From: Sesamum alatum | Lineage: Eukaryota; Streptophyta; Magnoliopsida; Lamiales; Pedaliaceae | NCBI GenBank assembly: GCA_034509735.1 | Contig: JACGWO010000010.1 | Coordinates: 2,542,001 to 2,606,000 of the forward strand | Reading direction: 5' to 3' | Length of the DNA: 64,000 bases | Part shown: positions 58,161 through 64,000 of the stretch, piece after piece | How the letters are laid out: the number at the start of each line of letters is the position of its first letter | Position numbering within the stretch: the first letter of the stretch is position 1 | Notes under the pieces: generated by a model | Database searches by the model: none | Told to the model about the DNA's origin: nothing | Seen by the model: the letters and a program-made list of their open reading frames with translations, nothing else | Position numbers and translations under genes: made by a program

Positions 58161-59715
58161 TAAGACTCGCATAATCTAGAGAAAAAGTGTCGGATTTTGT
58201 ATATTAGTGAAAAATATTAGTTTTGCTTAAATATAAATTTAATTTGAGATTCACATAATTTTTGTGAATTAAAACTTGGTGCATGCATACACATTTGGAC
58301 ACAACTAAAGCGGCAATATTGGACATTTATTTATTTTATTATATTCGGATATTAAAGATTAATTAAATATTTTAATAACTCTAATTAAAAATATTCATCA
58401 AAGGAAAGTAGATTCATTAAATTTTATTATGAAAGGACTAAAATTATGAAATTAAAAAGATGAATGACCAAAATGCTACCCTAAAAAGTTAAAGGACGAA
58501 AACGCCAAATGACCTAAGTTACGGGAATAAAAATGCATTTAACCCTGTTAATTTTTGTAGTGACAGCATGGATTAAAGTTTCGTTTCCAACAAGTCGAGT
58601 TTATAAATATTAGAAACTTTTTTAAAACGTTTCAGAAACACTATAGAATAATCGTAAAATTAAAGAAACATACATAATAGTCATAGAAAAATTTAAAATA
58701 TTATCTTTCTTTTTTTAATTCAAATATATGTAGTTTAATTTTGTATTATTTAGGCAATTAACATTATTTTTATGTAGTTTAATTATGTATTTGGAGTTAT
58801 TAATTGATGTAGTTGCTATAGAAATTAACTAAATAATAATATAACATTTATGTTTAACTATGTGTTATAATTAAAATATCTATATTACGTTGATACTCAT
58901 ACATATAACATTACTAATTTAGCTTAATATTAAATTTATTATCATTAAATAAATTATTTATGTATAACACAAGAATTTATATATTTGTAGCTAAAAGTAT
59001 GAAATAAATGTTTCGCTAAAAAATTAGGAAAAATAAAAAGTTTCTTAAGAAACTCAAAGAATTTGAAGGACAATTATGAAAAATGAAGTGTTTCGAAAAA
59101 AATTAGATAATTTCAAAATTACCATATATTTTTGTTTTCATAATATCGAAAAGGGAAACGTTTCCATAGTTTCAATGATAACGCATGAAAATTTTAAACC
59201 ACGACGACAGATCGACCAGAAACTACAAATTTAATTAAGACAGTTTTACGGGTCTTTGTTCCGTATTAATCATTTTCCTTGAATAAATTACAGACAGCTA
59301 TTTTTGGACAGTTCAGAAAATTAATGCTCTAATTATTGATTGCATAACGGATGTAGTCTTACTAAGTGACGTCTAATGATAACATTAATAATATTAATTA
59401 AAAACTATGGTTAATCTTGCCAGGCTAAATATCTCTGTGTAATTAATATATTAATCCATCTTCATTAATTAATGACAACTAATACGCGTTAATTATGCAT
59501 CTAATTAAATATTATATTATGATTTTTTAAGAATTTAAAAATTCAATTCACGAAGATGAATGGTCAATTTATTCTAAAAGAAAAATATTAGCTCGGGGTT
59601 GCTAAAAAAAATATGATTTTTCATTATTATCCGTACAAACAATATATATTATTTCCTACACTATAAATCATGCACTATGGCTTACATTTATAATAAATCA
59701 ATACCATTTATTGTG
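58161..59715. other. AT-rich intergenic stretch with a family A remnant
   Basis: About 58430-58556 (AAAGGACTAAAATTATG ... ACGGGAATAAAAATGCATTTAACCC) is a right-arm remnant of a family A MITE. The rest holds nothing recognised. Confidence 0.4.
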
Positions 59716-59719
59716 TGAT

Positions 59720-60140
59720 CAGACAAAACTGATGTAAAAACTTAATTTTTCACCACAATTAATCAATATTCGCTATGATTTTACTTATGACGAAAATACT
59801 TGTTATAATTTTTAGTTGTACCTAATATTTTGACGCCTTGCAAAAATAACAACTAACAAGTGTTGTACAGGCGTGGTCAATTAGTATCCGCCATTATCTT
59901 TTACTTCTAACCATGGTAATTAACCATAGTTAAAAGTAATACTTTTTCTCTTGTCTTTATTGCTATGGTTAAAATTAAAATCCAATAATTAACAACGACT
60001 GTGCAACACCTAATAGTCGTTGTTTCTGCAAAAAATACCAAAACATTAGTTACAACTAAAAACTATAGAAATATTTTGGCTATAAGTAAAACTATGGTAG
60101 ATGTTGGTTAACCATGTTAAAAATTAAGTTTCTCCATCAA
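59720..60140. repeat. Two family E copies in inverted orientation
   Basis: 59720-59943 and 59955-60140 are roughly inverse copies. CTAACCATGGTAATTAACCATAG/CTATGGTTAAAATT, TGTTGTACAGGCG/CGACTGTGCAACACC and ACCACAATTAATC/GATGTTGGTTAACC pair across the centre near 59950. Members of a CACTA-like family. Confidence 0.5.
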
Positions 60141-60199
60141 TTTCGTTTGACTGTGATAGGTAGATTTGATTTGTCATGGTTTTCAAGCCGTGGTGATTT

Positions 60200-60446
60200 T
60201 TTTTTTTGAATCGGAAGCAATGAATTTTATTAATCGAAAGCAAAGTGATTACATTCAATCATGTCGGCTATCAATATCGAGTAGAGACAATTACAAACAA
60301 TCAAATCAGTAATATCACATAAACTAATACTTAACTATTACAACAGCAAATCATACCTGCTATACAGTAGAAATAACATCAACCCACGTAGGGGTTCGAA
60401 CTCATGACCTCTGGGAGCTTCGCTAACTAAACTAGGCTTTCTCGAC
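60200..60446 (-). mobile_element. tRNA-derived SINE, 247 bp, 15-bp TSD
   Basis: On the minus strand: A-box TAGTTTAGTTAG (60423-60434), B-box GAGTTCGAACCCC (60391-60403), a body with TTCTACTGTATAGCAGG, and a poly(A) tail seen as T-runs at 60200-60207. AAGCCGTGGTGATTT (60185-60199) and AAGCCGTAGTGATTT (60447-60461) are a 15-bp duplication with one mismatch. Intact boxes make it the best reference copy in the window. Confidence 0.85.
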
Positions 60447-60461
60447 AAGCCGTAGTGATTT

Positions 60462-62969
60462 AAGTATAGAAAACGACTTATTTTCCTGTAGTTCTGATTC
60501 TAACCATAAAATCAAAATAATTTGAAATTTTGTAATTGAAAGAAATACATTTAATATTATGATGATTGTATTATCAAATATATATGCAGAAATGGAGGAC
60601 CATAAAGCACGTGTGGGTTTGAATTTATTAAAGACCACATGGGTAATCACATGCCCAATCCCATATAAAGTGGTATCTAATTCCCCCAAAATCCTAAATT
60701 AAATCCAAACACTTAACAAAATAATCAGTTGCTCAATTCCAACTGATTTAGTTGTCCCCTTGTGTTTCTGTAAGTTGAGATTCTGACATTTAATGGAGTT
60801 TGATCAGTTCAGGCTGTAATGTTATACTATTAATTAGCAGCCTGCACTGTAGTGCAGCTAAGACATATGCTTGTGGCATATTATCATATATACTTCCTCA
60901 ACTTAGATTAATTAATATTGTAATTAATTCGTTTCGATCAATTTTTGGAACTTCATTAGTTAAATCTCACGAGGATTCAAAATTGAGACCGTCGTACGTT
61001 CTGATCAAAGAATTCATGTATTTATGGAATTTGATCTTTTTGTAACGAGTTGTTCGTAGCTGAATTTCAATGTTCATTTGATGCGTCTGAAGGAATTTCA
61101 TTGTTCAGTGGACTTGTGGGCCCAAAGCACGATATATGATATCAAAGTGCATGCTATATAAAGTGTTATATGCGTGAAATTCAGTTCTTCAACTTAGTCG
61201 ATGACTTACTCCTGAATTATTAACGAATAAGCACATATTGGTCCACGAGGTATTTTTTGACTTAGTCAAATTACTCTCGTTAAGTTCATCTTAGGACACT
61301 TACGTTATCTTTCAACAGATGTGCCGCTCCTACCAAACTCCTCACATGACAATGTCTTTCGCCTAGATTGGCCGGCCAAGACGAGCCTTGGGTTCAAAAA
61401 AGAGGGGCAATGTCCCGCCTTCAATTTACGAAACAAGTAAAATAAAATTAAAAGTAGTGGTATTTCACTTTCGCAGATGGTCGGACAGGATACCTCATAT
61501 CTAGTCCTAAACGATTATACTACCAAACTATGAATACGTGTCTAGATAGGTAACAGAAACGAGTCCCGGTAAAAGTAAGGAAACCAATTTTGATTGTCAT
61601 TTCCTTCCATTCCATTCAAACATCAATTCATTATTAAAAGGTTTACTGAAAAAGTACGTACCCTACATACATTTATACACAAACAAGTATTTCTTTTTTT
61701 TTTTTTATGATAATTAGTATATACATAGAAACCAAGATTAAGAATTTGTACTTGCAATCTTTTATGGGTCAGAATTTGTTTGTATTTGAGATTAGGTCAA
61801 CTTAATTTCGATCGATGTGCCTCCCTAACCATTCAATTAATTCCCATATTAAATAATTAATTAATCGTATAATTAGTATATATATGAAGCAATGATTGAA
61901 TGGTTGTCTCGTGGATGCATGCAAAGACCTTGGTGTCACATTTTATAATATATATTTATTCCATGTATGTAATTAGTATGAACACAATCAGTGCCATAAT
62001 ATTAGAGTGGTGGTGTACCACAACTTTGGTATATATGATATTTTATTTTTGTTTACGTATAATATAATGTATTTTAATTATTAAGCATGAACTACATATA
62101 TTAATTTGGATCTTGACTTAGCCAAAAAGTGCATTTGATTATATTATGATTATTTGATGTGGCGAAATAATTATTCTTCTATTTATTAAAAAAAGAGAGA
62201 GAAGGTGTAATCAATTAAAAAATGATAATTCAATGTAGTTTGATGTATTTTATAATTTAATCGATCGTATTTATATATAAAAAATAATAAGTTAGAAATA
62301 CAATATGACAAGTACTATGGATAAATTCGTGAAATACCATCTCTTGTCGTATTGACAAAGGAGTTATAATTACGTACCTCTTTCATCTTTATTTTTTACG
62401 AATCATGAATTTCATGCACCCAAAATACAAGATCTCTCGTTAAAAAAAATTTATGTCCGAATCATTGGCTTGTCCCATAAAAAGTCAGCAAAGCATGTTA
62501 AGTGTTAAGTAGCGCGTGCACGTGCAAAGTAGACATCTTCAAACTGGTGTTAAATTCTCCAACGTAGGAACGTGGGAAACAGAGTGGGATGGGGAACTAT
62601 ACATCACCCATAACACTGTATTTGTATGTATCCAATTATAGTTTTTTATATTTAATATTTTTAACCAATAATGTGATTTTTTTTCATTGTTCATTAATTT
62701 TTTTTTTTCAAAAAGAATAAATATTTTGGGAGAGATCTGATAATATTGATTAATATATGTACAATTTAGGAATATGAGAAACATAGCGGGATGGGAAACT
62801 ATCTCAGCCATGAATATGTAATAGAGATTGATGCACCTTATCTCGGGCTTATGTCTTACAAGTATGTATGTATGTTGATTACTTAAATATTATTCTTTTT
62901 TCTTTTTTTCAGTACTTGATATTTTGATATGAATGTTTTATTTTATAAATAGTTGACTTCTTGTCGCAC
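60462..62969. other. Intergenic region, nothing recognised
   Basis: About 2.5 kb with only short frames of no recognisable character on either strand. The stretch 61340-61430 is less AT-rich but carries no motif I can name. Confidence 0.4.
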
Positions 62970-63217
62970 AAAAAAAAAATTAAGCTCTAACCACATGGCT
63001 TAAGGTCGTCATAGCTGACCTAATGCTATAAAACCAAGCTAATCACAAGGGTCAGGGTCCCAATAACTGATCTACTATTATTAAAAATTAAAATTTAATC
63101 ACGTGAGAATCAACATATAAGTAGTCGTGTTACACTTGTCCCATCAAATGCATTGGCCAAGAATTGAACTTGAATTGCGGATACGACGATGTTCGATGTT
63201 AACCATTAAACCACCAC
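62970..63217 (-). mobile_element. Second-type tRNA-derived SINE
   Basis: On the minus strand, A-box TGGTTTAATGG (63203-63213) and B-box AGTTCAATTCT (63160-63170) are followed by a body ending in a T-run (A-run at 62970-62979 on plus). The body differs from the 57899/60200 family. No clear target duplication was found. Confidence 0.55.
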
Positions 63218-63671
63218 GATCGATAATACGTGTATTTAAGTAAACTTGAGTGCAAGAAAAGAATTCTTGACTCCCAGGTGGGTCAGTACTGTGACATGAT
63301 TTTCCGGGCGCAGTATGGGCCAGGGTTTCATTGTTCGGGGCTGAATGTTATTAGCTGACTCTCTTTCCTCTTGCCTCTTGGGCTAGAGGAGGCCCAGTGC
63401 TGAAATTACCATATATTGTTAATGGGATAATTGGTTAAAAACTAAATCAAATTGTTCGATATTTAATTAAAATCGATCAATAAAAACTCGTTTAAGTTTG
63501 ATTTATTAAATTTAATAAATCAAACTTGAACAAATATTTTTCTTCAATAAACTTTCAAGCTTGATTCGAGCTTGAATCGATTAATGTTGAGATAATAAGA
63601 TTTATTTAAAAATATTAAATATTCGAATTTGATTCATGTTTGATCCAATTAAAGGTCGTTTGAGCTCTGAT
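63218..63671. other. Intergenic; CGAGCTTGA-type repeat
   Basis: About 63450-63660 is rich in TTCAAGCTTGATTCGAGCTTG words, related to the repeat at 52903. No gene. Confidence 0.35.
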
Positions 63672-64000
63672 GTGTACCGGGGTCTAGTAACACTATAATG
63701 GGTGAAAGATCTTCAATAAAATTGTAAGATTTCAAGAGGCTAATCTATAAAATAGGGGTTAGCAATTCGATATTTAAGTGAATAATTGCTTAACTAAAGA
63801 AATAATCGAAAACTTGATGTAATGAAAGAATAATGATTTGATAATTGAAGTGGAATAGTGAAATATAAGTAGAAAAATATGCGGAGGGAGTGCAAGAGTG
63901 TGCCAGAAACTTGTTAAAAACCAAGAGAAGAAAGTATATGAGGCTGAGTGACACGAGTTACCATTATAGTAGCATGAAGGCCTCTATTTATAGGGCGATT
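63672..64000 (+). mobile_element. Possible LTR-retrotransposon edge, cut by the window
   Basis: Starts TGTACCGGGGTC after AT-rich repeats, shows no ORF, and reaches an LTR-promoter-like CTCTATTTATAGGG at 63981-63994. The other LTR, primer-binding site and coding region would lie outside the window, so this is only a suggestion. Confidence 0.25.

Noticed and set aside
1..64000. CRISPR arrays, prokaryotic operons, phage or virus insertions
   Set aside because: No regularly spaced direct repeats, no bacterial gene clusters and no viral replicase or capsid-like frames; the gene structures are plant nuclear.

Overview
This is nuclear DNA from a flowering plant, most likely an asterid eudicot; I suspect the Lamiales but cannot prove it. 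The evidence is spliced genes with GT-AG introns, AT-rich intergenic DNA, and plant-specific families: GDP-L-galactose phosphorylase with its ascorbate uORF, a major-latex-protein (MLP) gene, CML and polcalcin EF-hand genes, a plastid fructokinase, a P-class PPR, a plant DRB and an RSL-type bHLH. There is no prokaryotic operon, CRISPR array, phage or organellar signature.

Layout: a Pack-MULE-like element with a decayed GRF zinc-finger fragment (0.76-2.04 kb); an MLP-like gene, minus strand, with a MITE in its intron (2.9-4.6 kb); a tandem AT-rich repeat and a perfect hairpin (5.4-6.4 kb); GGP/VTC2 with an ACG-start uORF (7.1-10.5 kb); a CML gene, minus (13.1-13.6 kb); plastid fructokinase (18.5-20.9 kb); polcalcin-like gene (22.7-23.0 kb); receptor-like cytoplasmic kinase, minus (24.1-26.4 kb); a gene-free stretch full of MITEs and CACTA elements (27-35 kb); PPR gene, minus (36.7-38.2 kb); a foldback element nested in a MITE just upstream of a dsRNA-binding protein gene (40.1-45.5 kb); a three-level transposon nest (47.9-50.6 kb); RHD6/RSL1-like bHLH (54.9-56.6 kb); then SINEs, repeat fragments and a possible LTR edge (57-64 kb).

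The genes are independent units, not a cluster for one pathway. GGP (ascorbate synthesis) and fructokinase (hexose use) are housekeeping metabolism; two EF-hand genes and a kinase are signalling; DRB and PPR act on RNA; the bHLH is a root-hair-type regulator. Exon coordinates given here were fitted by hand from splice consensus, reading frame and family knowledge.

The most distinctive feature is the dense set of non-autonomous DNA transposons. Many have readable 8-10 bp target duplications, GGG/CCC termini and long inverted arms, which lets insertion order be read directly. No transposase gene is present, so all depend on enzymes encoded elsewhere. I did not find a convincing wholly new biological system; the best leads are the GGP uORF, the foldback next to the DRB promoter, the Pack-MULE, and the nested insertions.
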